64,000 bases of DNA from Eleusine coracana subsp. coracana (taxonomy: Eukaryota; Streptophyta; Magnoliopsida; Poales; Poaceae), in the NCBI GenBank assembly GCA_032690845.1, contig CM064417.1, positions 22,546,808 to 22,610,807 on the forward strand, written 5' to 3'. The stretch's first letter is position 1. Every line of letters begins with the position of its first letter. Below, in pieces: positions 12,222 through 24,439 of the stretch. The position numbers were made by a program, and so were the translations under genes. Below the pieces are notes generated by a model, which saw nothing but the letters and a program-made list of their open reading frames with translations, was not told the origin of the DNA and did no database searches.

Positions 12222-12808
12222 GTAGCCCTCGAGCCCACGAGCAAATCGGAGAGTCGCTCAGGGGATTTTGGCGCCGGTGTGAGCGGGTGGCGTGAAGTCA
12301 TTTGCGGGTTGCCTAGTTTATGTGAGAGAGGTGCGCGTGAGCGCACCCGACGGGTGTAGCCCCCGAGCCGGGGGGGGGGAGTTTGGTTGAAACTCACGCT
12401 TTGGTTGAACACATTCTGGGAAGGTTAGGTCGTTCGTTCGTCAGAGTGCGCACGAGCGCACCCATCGGGTGTAGCCCCCGAGCTAAAGGAGGAGTCCGGA
12501 CGCACTCGTTCTTTGGCTGCTTGTACCTAAAACGATCACGGGGGTGCCATGGTACCTGTGTTCCTCGGTCTCCGTCCCCTGGGCCGAGCAGATGGCCCAG
12601 GGTGTCATGGATGAGGGTTTGCCTGAAAAGGCATGCCGTGGCGCTATCAGCATGACAGGTCTCTTGTCTCCTTTTGGCGTGCAGCGCGCTGAGTCATCTT
12701 TTGGTAGGGTCCAGATCTGCTGCGCGTCAGGGGAATCCAAGGCCGGTGCCTTGCTCTAAGGCGGGGTCCTTTCATTTTCCGATGGCGCGGTCCACGCGGC
12801 ATCGTTGG
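12222..12808. other. Gypsy internal region next to the left LTR
   Basis: Non-coding sequence with two copies of a GGGTGTAGCCCCCGAGC-type motif (about 12352 and 12465) in a duplicated stretch that includes GCGCACCC. The motif probably belongs to the element's 3' untranslated zone. I see no reliable ORF. Confidence 0.45.
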
Positions 12809-15800
12809 TGTCACAACCCTATACCGAAGTATAGAGTGTGCCGTACAGGATCGCCTCGGGAGATGGTTAACGAAGTAACCATACATAGCGTTCACACAGG
12901 AACATCCATCATTTACAGAGATACATCATTAAGTGTATAATATTACAAGTTCAAGAGTCATAGCGGAAGAAAATTTGGTTACATTATCATACATATCTTC
13001 TTGGTTCATATTACATAAATATGCGGAGACGAAAGATACGACAAACACTACGTAGAACCTAAGTAAGCCATGCCGGCCCTAGGGCAATGGCTCACTCTTC
13101 TTGATTCGGGGAGCTGGGGACCCATTCAATGGTCCAGTTCTGGGGCTCCTCACCTTCCCACACAATTTTGTTACAGCAATCGCAATAAGTTGCTTGAGGC
13201 AAATCTAAAAACCACATAATCGCAAAGCCTGAGTATCTAGCATACTCCGCAAGACTTACCCATCCAAAAGGTTTACTAAAACCGACTCCTAGTATGTAGG
13301 AGGCCGACCGGGTTTATTTGATATTTGCATAAAGCCCCTATTAATTCTATGCTGCAATGCTTATTCCTTAACCAAGATTTTTAATTGCTTGTTGCAGAAG
13401 AGGGACTGTAGTTGAACCTAGCTAGCTGCCAAGACTTGTACATTTATAAAGAGCAACACAACGTAGCAATATGTATCCATAGAGTAAATAAATTTCAGCA
13501 TCATAAACAAACTTCTCAACTTAAAGTATCATTGCCACTGCTCGAAACAAGAGGTACTCATAACCGTGAGGGACGGTAATTCGAATTGATTTACATCCTG
13601 CAGGAGAATAACCCAAATGCACGACATACGCATCATTTAAGAACACGTATGGCCACCGTTCACGAGGTTGCGATAAAGTCTATCCGGGGCCATCGATCCC
13701 GAGTACACGTCCTCCCCGCGATACAGTACTTCGTATCCGAGGCTGAACCCGTGCACTCTCCAGCGGTCCTCGACCCGTGCGTCCACCATGCCATTCATAT
13801 CACCTCTGGATCGATGAGTAATACCGTCCAACAATACGGCGCCCAAGTTACTAGGTTTACCAATTCCCATATAGAGGTATGCACTTGGTACTGTTCAATA
13901 CTTCTCCACGGAGTTGCAACGATAGGTTCTCAAATTTTAACCAATTTCATTCTTCACGTGAATCATGATTGAATCAAGTGGTCCCATAGCCTACCGTTGA
14001 CTCCACTAATTTAAGCCTAGCAGTTGCTAACGAAAGGCTTCCTAACGTAAACTAAGTATAGGTCATAGTTTGTTTATGAAAGTGGGTTTCCATCCAAGAC
14101 CTGTACCTAATGCACAATACAATATCCCTCTATGGTGACAAAATAAAAAGGACTCATAAATCAGTAGGTGTGCACCGGGGCTTGCCTTGGGAGTGATCGT
14201 AAATCAGCAGGAATGCAAAATTTCAGAATTAAAATCCTAACCAAGAATTTATAGAAATTCATTTACTAAAAAGGGGGATTATGCAATAACACTAAACATT
14301 TGCATGAAAGATGGAAATGTGCTTTAGCAGAAAGTTTAGGAATGACATGGAGTGCTTACTGACCAAATCCCCCAGTTTTGAATTATGAATTTAATACTCT
14401 TAGCAAGGTTCTAACTTTGGGGGTTTAATTTTACTAACCTACTGCATAACCCTGGCTCTCATCTTATTTTTTTGGTAGAGGAGGATTTTAGGAATCGAAC
14501 AAAATTGGTTTCATGTTCATTGGACTTTTATTTTTCGAGTTATGAATTTTTGAAGATTTTAGCAAAGTTGGGGGTAATTTACAGAAATGCCATTCGGCAT
14601 TTTCAAACACCTGCGGGCGCGCGCGCGCGGGCGGTGGCTAGCGTCGGCGAGCGCGGGCCAGCGGCCAATCTGCAGCGCTGCTCGGCCAATGCCGTGTGCA
14701 CACGTGCTCAGTACCCCACGGCGACCTCGTGGGTCCGGTGGGTGCCCTGGGGAAAGCGCCGGAGATGGCCGGCGACGAGCGGCGGAGCAGGGGGGGTGTA
14801 CAGCGGCGTTGCGCGGCGAGCACGGCGAGCGAGAAGGGTCGGGGAGTGGAGGGAGAGCATCATCTCGGTGCGGAGATCGACGGCGTGGAGGAGCTAGGCG
14901 ACGGGGAGGGCCGGAAGGGGGGTCTCGTCGGCGGGGTGGGGGAGAACCCGACGGCGGCGGCTCCTCTCTTCGTCGATTCCGGCGAGGTCTCTGCGGCAGA
15001 GGGGGAACGGTTCAGGGAACTGCCAGGGAAGACCCTTGTGCAACAATTTGAGGAAGGAGGGGGGAACGGAGAGCTACCTAGGCGGAGCTTGACGCGACGG
15101 CGGCCATGGCAGGGGAAAAACAGGGGCGACGTCCGATCCTGGCGAAGGAAAGGGAAGGAGGCCAGGGCAGGGGCGTCTGGTCTCGTCAAGGGCCTGGGGA
15201 TCGCGTGGCGCACGCGCGAAAGTAGAGAGGAGAGGAGGGGAGGGGAGCTCGCGGTGGCAGCGGCCTTAAGTACCGCGCGGCAGTGCACGGGCAGAGGGAG
15301 CGAGGAGGCGAGCTGGCCGCCGAGGGTTGGCTCGTCGGCGGAGCTTCAATGCGGCCGGTGGCACAGGTGGGAGTGGGCGGAGCAGTGGCCGAGATGGGCA
15401 AAAGCGAGAGGCGACGATCGGTGGCCGGCGGGGAGGGTATGGTGGTGTCGACTGGTGAGTGGACCAGAGAAGAAAATGGTTGACACCCCCCCCCCCCCTT
15501 GACTGGAACAGTGCTGTACTTTTGCTGATTTCTCCACTTAAGAAGCTTCAAATCCTTAGCAAATTTTTGTGTAGGTTCAGAAAATCCTACTTGCCAACTT
15601 TGTTTTTGGGGCCACGTAGAAATTCCTTCTAGAAAATTAACTAAAATTCCTGGAACAGAGGTGCTGTTCTCTGCACTTAGGGAAGTTTTAGGGGGATTAA
15701 ACCTTTACCAAAAATTCCAGTAAATTCCCCAAAATTCGTTCTTGACACGCCCCACTGGAATATGCAAAAATATGGGCACACTTCCATTGCGTTTTGCCAA

Positions 15801-15952
15801 GTTTTTGAAATGGTAATACTTGGCCAATTAGTGGAATTACTAATTAAATTGTTTCCCCTTTTTCTTTGGCACTTTAATTATTTGAAATTTGAATTAGTCA
15901 GCAATTAACATTGTGTTAGCTTAAACAACTATTTGTGACTTGGGATGTCACA
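12809..15952 (+). mobile_element. Solo LTR (3144 bp), target duplication GTTGG
   Basis: Starts TGTCACAACCC and ends GGGATGTCACA, a short inverted terminal repeat, with GTTGG on both sides (12804-12808 and 15953-15957). It lies inside the gypsy element, so it is younger. The right half has a GC-rich block (14600-15480) with long overlapping open frames in several phases; I recognise no domain there and read them as composition effects or as the LTR's own leader. A 13-base C run occurs at 15486-15498. No gag, pol or second LTR is present. Confidence 0.92.
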
Positions 15953-15957
15953 GTTGG

Positions 15958-16756
15958 TGGCGCCAGGTCTTTGTTCCTGTGTAGCATGCAAGAGCCCCTC
16001 GTGAACCTACATTGGTTTTGGTGCCCATGCAAGAATTCGAGGATTGGGCCTAGCTTGGCTATTTAAGGACACAGCTGGGCAATATTCTGCTTCATCCCCA
16101 CATCTAGCTTTACAATCTGAGCCCTGAGATACCTGGGACGTGACCGACTCTTGCTTGGTGGTCTGTTGTTCTCATGGCTGCCGGGTGCGATGATGTCCCT
16201 CATGATGAGGACAGGGATGAAAACCTGCCAATAGTAAGTCCCCGGCCGCCTTGGTGCGGCGGCCCTGCCGGTTGTGGGAAGGTTGGGTCGACTTCTATTG
16301 TATCCTCCCCTTGTCGGGGTGAGATGGAGATAAAGGGGCCTTCGCATGGAAGGTCGCCATGGCTTATTAGGTCCCCTCATGTTCGTTCTCGGCAGCGTCG
16401 GGAGGAGCGAGGTCAAGAAGAGGCGCTAGACCGGACTCCCCACCATCATGGGGGTCCTTGGTCTGAAGATGCGGATCCAGCAACAGTCCTACGACATGGC
16501 CAGGCTGCTCGCTTTCTTTGTTTGGGGAAAAGGCCGGCCTCAAATGATGGCATCTTTCCCTGACGATGAAGCATTACAGGCGCTTTACCTCGCATGTACC
16601 CGCCAAGGTGCGGGTACCACTTTTTCTTTGTAGTAGACCACTCAGGTTGATCTTTTTCTTTCTCTTTTTTTTCTTGAGTCGTTGATACTCGCTTTGAAAA
16701 AAGAAGAGAGGGAGTCTGTTAGAGTTGGCCTTAAATTGTCCTGTGAGCAAAGAACA
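15958..16756. other. Gypsy internal spacer
   Basis: Continuation of the gypsy interior after the solo LTR. Short open frames on both strands show no recognisable domain. There are homopyrimidine stretches near 16650. I see no gene. Confidence 0.4.
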
Positions 16757-17737
16757 ATGAGTTTGACCCCGTCGTTGGGTCTCGTTTGGCAATGCCGGCC
16801 CTCGCATCCCCTCTCGATGCAGACGGATCGGTCGAGTGGTCATTTCGAATATTTTGTTTTATCCTTCCACGTCCCGTTCATGAGACGGAGGATAGAGTTG
16901 GGCCACGTTTTTGCCTCGGTGGCTGAAACGTGGTTGCTCGATGAGCTACAATCGGGTTCCTTTGAGTGAGATCTCTGATTCCCCGTCGACGAGGTTCCAG
17001 CAAACCAGCTGGTGGCCAACCACATGAATCTATCTTTCCGTCTTGACTGGTTATCACGGCCATTCGATAGGTCATGATGGCTAGCTGCCTCTCTACGGGG
17101 AGATACCAAAGGTCAAGTCGGAGCGGGACTCAAACGCTACTCTGCGATGCCCTCGACCCCTCGGGGGTCAGGGTCTTGGTCGCTTAGTGTGCCCATCGCT
17201 CATGCCCCTCGCTCTGTTCGCGCTCTAGGCGGCTGTCAAACCCACTCATGGGGCTAGCCTTAGAACCTTGGCCAAGAATAATGAATGTGACCCCGTCGTT
17301 GGGTCTCGTTTTGCGATGCCGGCCCTCTCGTCCCTGCTCGATGCGGACGGATCGGTCGAGCGGCCATTTTGACTTTTTAGTTTTCTACTTCCGTGTCCCG
17401 TTCGTGAGACAGAGGATAGAGCCAGGCCACACTTTTGCCTCGGTGGCGGAAGCGTGGTCGCTCGATGAGCTACCATCGGGTTCATTCGAGTGAGATCTCT
17501 GGTTCCCCGTCGACGAGGTCCCAGCAAACCAGCTGGTGGTCGACCTCATGAATCCGTCTTTCCGACTTGACTGGTTGTCACGACCATTCGATAGGTCGTG
17601 ATGGCTAGCTGCCTCTCTTCGAGAAGATACCAAAGGTCGAGTCGGAGCGGGACTCAAACGCTACTCTGGGATGCCCTCGACCCCTCGGGGGTTAGGGTAT
17701 TGGCCACTAAGTGTGCCCATCGCTTGTGCCCTCGGGG
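16757..17737 (+). repeat. Tandem duplication, about 520-bp unit, inside gypsy
   Basis: Two head-to-tail copies: the first begins TTTGACCCCGTCGTTGGGTC near 16760 and the second begins with the same phrase (TGTGACCCCG...) near 17285. They share long blocks such as GACGGATCGGTCGAG, GGTTGTCACG-type and GCGGGACTCAAACGCTACTC. The second copy ends near 17737. The unit is non-coding and lies upstream of the antisense gene, where it could be a duplicated promoter or untranslated segment. Confidence 0.8.
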
Positions 17738-18410
17738 CAGTTTTCAGCCCCTTATCCCGTCTTACCTACGCTGCTCATCTCCCGTTGGGGGCCGAGCGGC
17801 TCGCCTCACGCCTCCGTCCTGTTCATTGCTGTCCGCCGGCTGAGTCTGCCCAGGTGGGTCATGTTTGTTGGGGCGAGGCCTGACTAGTAGGGTCCGCGTG
17901 TGTTCCTTGCTCTAGAATTCAAGGTGCGGCATGGGGCCTAAATCGGCTCTGAACTGCCAGCTCCCACTACCCGAGTAAATAGGAGGGACTGAGTGGTTTA
18001 CCTGACATCTAGGTCATGGTGGTCCCAAGTGCGGCGTGTTGCCGTTCCATCTTTCTTGGCACGGCGACCGGAGAGGCGTTTCTCACGGTGGTGGCAGTAG
18101 AGGCGGGCCTGTGGTGCGCGGAGCCATTCGTGGAAGCCGAGGAGTTTTCGGGATAGTGGGAAAAGTGAATTTATGGAGGAGCGTGGGATACCTCGTCCGC
18201 GCGCTGTGCGGGATGAGTGGTCGAGAGGTTTATCACCTGGCGAGGTGTGGGCAGATTTTCCGCAGTCAGTTCTGGTCGTGCTCCTGGCTTGTCCTCCTAT
18301 TTAAGCCTTGGACGCCGCATCCTCTGTTCTTACTTTTGCCTTTCTCGTTTCCTCGCCCTTTCCTCTTCTTCGTCTCCAGCGATCTCCCCTGCTGTAGCTT
18401 CACCGCTGCG

Positions 18411-21400
18411 ATGTTGGTGTTCACTCGCTCCACGGTGACGAAGAGGGAGTTGGAGGGACTCGTCCAAGCCAGGCTTCTTGCGAGTCTCACCGGAGTGAGG
18501 GAATGGGTGGTGTCGGGGAACGAGATGCGGCCGGAGCCCCCCAGGGGCTACGTGGTGTCATTCGTCCCTTTCCACGAGCACGGGCTTGGTTAGCCGGTGC
18601 ACGACTTCTTCCAGGCGCTGCTCTACTAGTACAAGGTTGAGTTGCAGCATCTGAATCCCAATGGGATCTAGCACATCTCGGCCTTCATGGCCTTGTGCGA
18701 GGGATTTCTTGGGATCATGCCCAACTTCGACCTGTGGTGCCACTTCTTCCTCGCATCCTGCATCTGGCGCAGGATTGGGGGCGAGAGCTTTCCGTGCATC
18801 ATCGGTTGAGCGGGCATCCGGCTTTGAGGCGAGTGCAGGGGGGAGTACCTTTCGATGCCCACCCCAACCACCCACTCGGGGTGGCACAAGAGGTGGTTCT
18901 ACTTGCGCAATGATGAGATCCATCCCCTTCTCGAGTTCACCGGCCACGACATCGCCGAGGCTCAGCAGAGCTGGCACTAGGGGAAGGGGAAGAGCGGGAA
19001 GAGGTGGATCGAGAGTGCGCTCGGTGCCATCGCTCATCTCAAGGAGTCCGGACTCGACGGTGCCGGAGTCGTCGGGTGGTATCACAAGCGGCGGTTCGTG
19101 CCGCCATGTCATCGCCAGCTCCCTATGTTCCTCGTCGACGCCAACAACCGCGGGGTGCCGAACAACGTGATGGCAGAGGAACTGCTCTCTGATGATGACG
19201 TGGCGAAGCGGGTAAGGGATGCCCTAGGGCTCAGCACGCAGGCCTGGCCCGCTCCAAATGGGCCAGTGATGCGTCCTGACCTTCGAGCGGTCGATGTGGT
19301 GAGAATTTCTGTTCCTCTGTGGGTGTGCTATCCTCCGCCTCCCACTTTTGCTATCATGACCGCGTTTGGCCTTTGGCTTCCTTTCTCCTCTTTTTCTTGT
19401 ATTCCCAGTGGGTGTGCTTCGTCCAGACCCCTTCCCTTCAACTGCCTGAGGGGACGGCCGAGAGGACCGCCAACCGCTTTAGAGACATGGAACAGTGAGG
19501 TGCCAAGAGGGAGGTGCGGAAGAGGAAGGACGCCAACATCCGGGCCAAGCGTGAGAAGGAAGAAATGTCACGGTGGTGACAGGCGGTGCGGGAGAAGAAG
19601 GAGCGGAGGGGTGAGAATCCGAAGACTTTGTCGACTGAGTCGACGGAGGAGGAGGAGGAGGCTAAGGAGGGGGACTCCTCCGATGACCAGGAAGCCCTGA
19701 GCGGGTTCGAGGATGCCATCAGTGATAACGGCGGTGCTGACGACGACGGCGATGATGCCGGTGATGACGGTGACGGCAACGGCGATGACAATGACGACGA
19801 TGATGATGATGATGACGATAATGACGATGACAACATCAGTGGCGACGTCAGGCTGGCGGCCAGACTTGGCTACACGCCCAACTCTGGGGATGAGGTCTTC
19901 CCTGATCTCGCCATCTTTGGACAGGTCGGGATCAGTGGAGGAGTCCCGCTTGTCGAGCGGGAATGTCTCTGATGCTCGGACCCCAGCGGCAGGCTCGCCC
20001 ATCGAGGGTATGGTCCAGCCGGCGGAGCTGGAGCAGGAGATTGAGCCGGCGCGTGTGGAGAAGCTGCCCATTGTTATCATGGCTAAGGCCGTGTCTCCCA
20101 CGGCGGCTGCAGAGAAGCGCCCACGAAACGAGCCGACGAGTGGTGACGCACCGGTCGAGAAGCGACAGGCCTTGGGCCAAGATCCTCGCCACCCTAAGCT
20201 ATCTCTCATGAAGCAGCTCAAGGTGGGCGCCACAGGGGAGGCACGGGCGCGAGACGCCGCGGCGGCCACTGTAGAGGAGGCGCGGGTGCGTGACGCCGTG
20301 GCGGCCACTATAGAGGAGACGCAGGCGCGTGACGTCGTGGCGGCCGTTGCGGCTCAGGCGGCTTCTGGGGTGGTCACGCCGCGGTAGAGATCGAGGGCGT
20401 CAGAAGTGGCGCTCCAGAGGGCGTCGCGTCGACCGTGATCCCCGCCGTCATTGGTGTGGCAGCCATCATGAGCGCCGGTGATCATGGAGTCCCGCCTCTG
20501 TTGGTGGAAGAGAGCATGCTGGTGGAGGGCGGGCTCAAGTCGATGGAGGATTCGTGCAGCCTCGCTGAGCTTCGGGTCCTTGCTATGTGCCGGGCGTTGA
20601 GACTCGAGTGTGAGGCCTCGGCCGCGGCCTCCCTTCAGGCCATGGCTGGCGCCCGTCAGGAGCTGGAGGAGGAGCGTCGGCTCGGGGAGGATCTCGGCAC
20701 GAGGCTGGTCAAACTGGAGGCCACTTTGCAGCAGGTCGGGTGTCAGCTCATCAAAGAGGAGCGCGACCTCACCCTTGCTCGAGAGGAACAGGACGAGGCC
20801 GTGGCACAGACTATGTCCAGCACCACGGAGGTCGACAGGCTGGGGCTCGCGTTGCAATAGGAGAAGCTGCGCCGCGAGGAGGCGGACAAGGCGGCTCAGG
20901 ACTCTGCAGCAGTAGCTGTCGGCTACCTGTCACAGCTGCAGGCCTCTCACAAGAGGGAAGAAGGTAGACTTTTCGTGAGCCCTTGCCTTGCGTGTTGTCT
21001 CTTTTCGGTTTGTTGACTTTTAGTGGGTGTTACATAGACCTCGGGTCAAAGCTGGCGGCGGTCGAGGACTCCCTTCGTCAGGAGGTCGAGGAGAAGGGCA
21101 CGTTTCACGCTCTGATGGGTCGAGCGGCGTGGGCACTTCAGGTGGATCTCTCTCTCGACGCCGCTCCCGACGTACAAGTCGGGAGGCTGATGGAGGCAGG
21201 GTGTGAGTGGATCAAGCGAGGCGTGTGTCTCGGTGTGCGTACCACCTTCAGCGTGTTCGCCGCCTACTTTGACCTGGTCGAAGCTGAGTTTGAGGCCCTG
21301 AGCACGGGCCACGTTGAAGGGCACACCCCCGTGCAGATGGAGGCGATCCGCGTCCGCACCTCCACCCACGCCGATGTCCTGGCTCACGCGCACGAGGACG

Positions 21401-21432
21401 AGGTGTGCCCTAAAGCTGAGGAGGAAAATTAG
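18411..21432 (+). pseudogene. PF04195-type gypsy-associated gene (antisense ORF), with introns and stops
   Basis: Translation from ATG 18411 gives MLVFTRSTVTKRELEGLV, then RPEPPRGYVVSFVPFHEHG, VELQHLNPNG and ALCEGFLGIMPNFDLW: the plant putative gypsy-type transposon family (PF04195). A GT-AG intron fits 19299-19408 and another about 20964-21037. Downstream are an acidic tract with Asp repeats (19736-19846), an Ala/Glu-rich helical, coiled-coil-like part (20220-20950) and a conserved-looking C-terminus ending GAGGAAAATTAG at 21432. Stops occur at 18591 and at the TAG after NPNGI. It lies opposite to gag-pol, between integrase and the 3' LTR. The function of the family is unknown; here it is broken. 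Confidence 0.78.
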
Positions 21433-21990
21433 TTAGTGTTTGCTTTAGTTATTTTAGTTGTTTTGGTGGGTCCTCTTGCCCATGTAATAGCTTTAGTTTA
21501 AAAATTAGTGCCTGATCAATTCCGATGGCCCGTGGTGGCCATACACAGTCTTAATTCCAATTGATTAAACTATTTCATGCACTTAGTCTGTTGCCTTCCT
21601 TGTTTTGGCTCGCAAAGTTTGAGCCCCGGGTGCTTCGGAAGTTTAGTCTTGCCGGTGATCGCCGTTGTCGTGGCCGCTGGGGCAAGCACGACATTGCGCT
21701 GTCCGACCGGCTCGACTATGAACCCCTTCACCCGTGGCCTACTTTGTTTGCCAGTATGGAGAGGCTCGAGGCCGAGGAAAAAGGGAAAAAAGTGAAGAAA
21801 GTTTTTAAGGCAAAACAGAGGTAGGCCATGTGGGCCCGTTGTGCCCTTCCAGCCCCCGAGCAACGCTCGACCCCTTGAGAGGGGTCGGGTGTCACTTAGG
21901 AGCGAGCAAGGCGTGCAAGGATCACAGGAAACAGAAAGATAGGGATAGAAGTTATGTAGCTATGAGATATTCCACGCGTTTTTGAGCTTG
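21433..21990. other. Spacer between antisense gene and integrase
   Basis: The two genes converge here. The stretch after 21432 is T-rich and then mixed; it includes a direct CGACCCCTTGAGAGGGGTCG inverted motif near 21870, which could form a hairpin between the convergent transcripts. No coding is supported. Confidence 0.4.
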
Positions 21991-21999
21991 TCGCCCTCT

Positions 22000-23398
22000 A
22001 CGGTCTTCAACTTGTACATGCCGAGTCGGAGGACTCGAGAGACGATGTATGGTTCTTCCTAAGGTGGCGAGAGCTTGTGTTGACCCCTGTTGTCTTGAAC
22101 CCTGCACAGAACGAGGTCATCCACGATGAGGCCTCTGTCTCTCGTGTTTTGGTTGTGATAGCGGCGGAGCGCTAGTTGATACTTGGCCAAATGGAGGAGC
22201 GCGACGTCACGCGCCTCATCTATTTCATCCATCACTTCAAGGAGCACTGCTTCATTGCCTTGCTCATCATACGCACGCACTCACGACGCGCCACAGTCCA
22301 GGTCGGTGGGAGGATAGCCTCCGACCCGTAGACCATGAAGAAAGGCGTGAAGCCCGTTGCGCGACTCTGGGTCGTACGTAGGCTCCATAGCATGGCGTGG
22401 GGTTCAGCCGCTCATCGACCACTGAACTGCTTCAGGCGGTTGAAAATTACGGTCCGGACAAAGATTCGGGGCTTCAACCCATGGAGTATCATGCCATTTG
22501 CTCGATCGACCTGACCGTTCGTCTTGGGGTGAGCGACAGCGGCCCAGTCGGCGCGGATGTGATAATCGTTGCAGAACTTTAGGAATTTCTTTCCCATGAA
22601 CCATGTTCCATTATCCGTGATTATGGAGTTTGGGACCTCAAATTGGTGGATGATCTCAAGGAAGAACTCGACCGCTTCTTCGGATCGAATCTTGACTAGG
22701 GGGCATGCTTCAATCCACTTGGTAAACTTGTCGACCGTGACAAGTAAGTGTGTGTAGCCCCCGGGCGCTTTTTTGAGTGGACCCGCCAGGTCCAATCCCC
22801 AGACTGCGAAAGGCCACGTGATAGGGATTGTTTGAAGGGCCTGAGCCAGCAGATGTGTCTGTCGGGCGTAATACTGGTAGCCTTTGTAGGTTTTAACTAT
22901 GAGGGTCACATCACCCATGGCTGTCGGCCAGTAGAAACCTTGGCGAAAGGCGTTGCCTATGAGGGTTCGAGGTGCGGCGTGATGACCACAGAGCCCCCAT
23001 GGATATCGATGAGCAGCTTGATGCCCTCGTTGGTGAGGATGCAGTGCTGCATAACTTTGGTGACGCTGCGCTTGTAGAGTTCCCTGTTGATCAAGATGAA
23101 AGATTTGGCACGCCGATAGAGTCGTTTGGCCTCTGTCCCATCGGTGGGAAGTGTGCCCCGAGCCAAGAACTCGATGTATGGAACAGTCCAGTCGGGTGGG
23201 AGCCCGGCTCGCTCGACCCCCGGGTTGTCCGACTGGTCGTCCGACTCACCCGAGTCGCTTGGTCGATCGATCTCCATCACGTCCGCGAGCTACTGGGCAA
23301 ACCGAAGGTTGGTGCTGGTCGTTCGCGAAGACCCCTGGACGGATCTGCTCCCGACCAGACGTCATTTTGGCTAATACATCGGCTGACTCGTTGAGGCG
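22000..23398 (-). pseudogene. Gypsy integrase, decayed
   Basis: Minus-strand pieces include the zinc-binding region (about 23280-22960), the core (YYARQTHLLAQALQTIPITW and GLDLAGPLKKAPGG with Asp near 22790; ITDNGTWFMGKKF with Asp at 22612; HPKTNGQVDRANGMI) and a C-terminal LAKYQLALRRYHNQNTRDRG segment (about 22280-22060). The third catalytic position, normally Glu in GQVERANG, is Asp here (22505-22507). Frameshifts separate the pieces. Sequence style fits the Tat lineage. Integrase would join the cDNA to nuclear DNA. Confidence 0.88.
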
Positions 23399-23640
23399 TC
23401 ACGGGATGTGCTTGAGTTCCAGCCTATCGAATTTATTCTCGAGTTTGCGGACTTCCTGGCAGTAGAGTGCCACAGCGTCAGTCCGGTAGCTAGACTCTTT
23501 TATGATCTGCTCGACCACGAGTTGGGAGTCGCCCCGGATTTCCAACCGCCAGATTTCGAGCTCGATGGCAATCTTGAGCCCGTTGACAAGCGGTTCGTAC
23601 CTGGCAAGTTGAGCTTCAACTAGGTGTAGTTGGGTATGGC
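23399..23640 (-). pseudogene. Gypsy RNase H fragment
   Basis: The frame reads LVEAQLARYEPLVNGLKIAI, then RLEIRGDSQLVVEQI, the RVT_3-type RNase H core with its GDSQLVV box. Its upstream end, near 23640, abuts the protease reading AKFMAIPNYT. The whole polymerase and connection domains that should lie between are missing. Confidence 0.85.
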
Positions 23641-24438
23641 CATGAATTTGGCGTAACATGGACATCCCAAGAGAGCGTGATATACTCCTGGGAAGTTGAG
23701 AGCCTCAAAGACGAGGATCTCGGTCTGGAAGTTGGATGGAGTCCCGAATGTGAAAAGCAGGCTAATCCGCCCAAGGGGCATGGCTTGTTGCCCCGGGACG
23801 ATCTCATGGAAGGGTGCGCCAGCGGGCTAAAGGCGCGCTCGGTCGGCCTTGAGTAGGTTGAGCGTGTCGGCATACAAAATGTTGATGCAGCTGCCCCCGT
23901 CCATCATCACCATGGTGAGGCAGACCTTGGCGATGATGGCGTCGACCACGAGCGGGTATCGACCCAGTTGTGGTACGTGTGTGGGGTGATCCAATCGATC
24001 AAATGTGATTGGCAAATCTGACCACTTGAGGAAATCCGGTGTGGCGGGTTCTGCTGTGAAAACTGCGCGATGCTCAATTTTGGCGGTGCGTCGACTCCCA
24101 CGGGACTCAGGCCCCATGAAAATCATATGGCTGGCTTTGGGTTTGGGGAATACTGGTCCCTCCGACTCATCGTCTCCGTCCGTAGGGTCCTGGACCCCGG
24201 ATTCCGACGCCTTCCCGAGGTCCCCCTTCTTCGCCTCCTCCCGGATGAATTTCTTCATCATGGAGCAGTCCTTAAGGAGGTGCTTGACAGGGAACCCGTG
24301 GTTTGGGTATGGACCGTTCCACTTCTTTTTGAAGTGGTTCGGCGCCTCCCCTGCTGCCGGCCTCGGCGGTGGCCACGACAGGGTCGCGCCCTGCTCGCAG
24401 CTTATTTTTTGTTTTCTTTGGGCGGTCGGAGGCACCAT
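23641..24438 (-). pseudogene. Gypsy gag C-terminus and aspartic protease
   Basis: The frame from 24438 holds a decayed zinc-knuckle-like part (PYPNHGFPVKHLLKDCSMMK), an acidic linker and a protease region with MMDGGSCINILYADTL near 23875. DGGS stands at the DSG/DTG active-site position. After a stop at 23829 the reading continues as GTPSNFQTEILVFEALNFPG and LLGCPCYAKFMAIPNYT. It ends exactly where RT should begin. Confidence 0.85.
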
Positions 24439-24439
24439 T

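Noticed and set aside
14472..15551. ORFs of up to 268 codons in the 3.1-kb LTR
   Set aside because: Overlapping frames on both strands without a known domain, in GC-rich LTR sequence; a gene is not supported.
19568..20387. Long ORFs in frames opposite or overlapping the antisense gene (Ser, Val/Ile, Met/Thr repeats)
   Set aside because: They are shadows of the GATGAC repeat coding for Asp; the Asp frame is the one that continues the PF04195-type reading.
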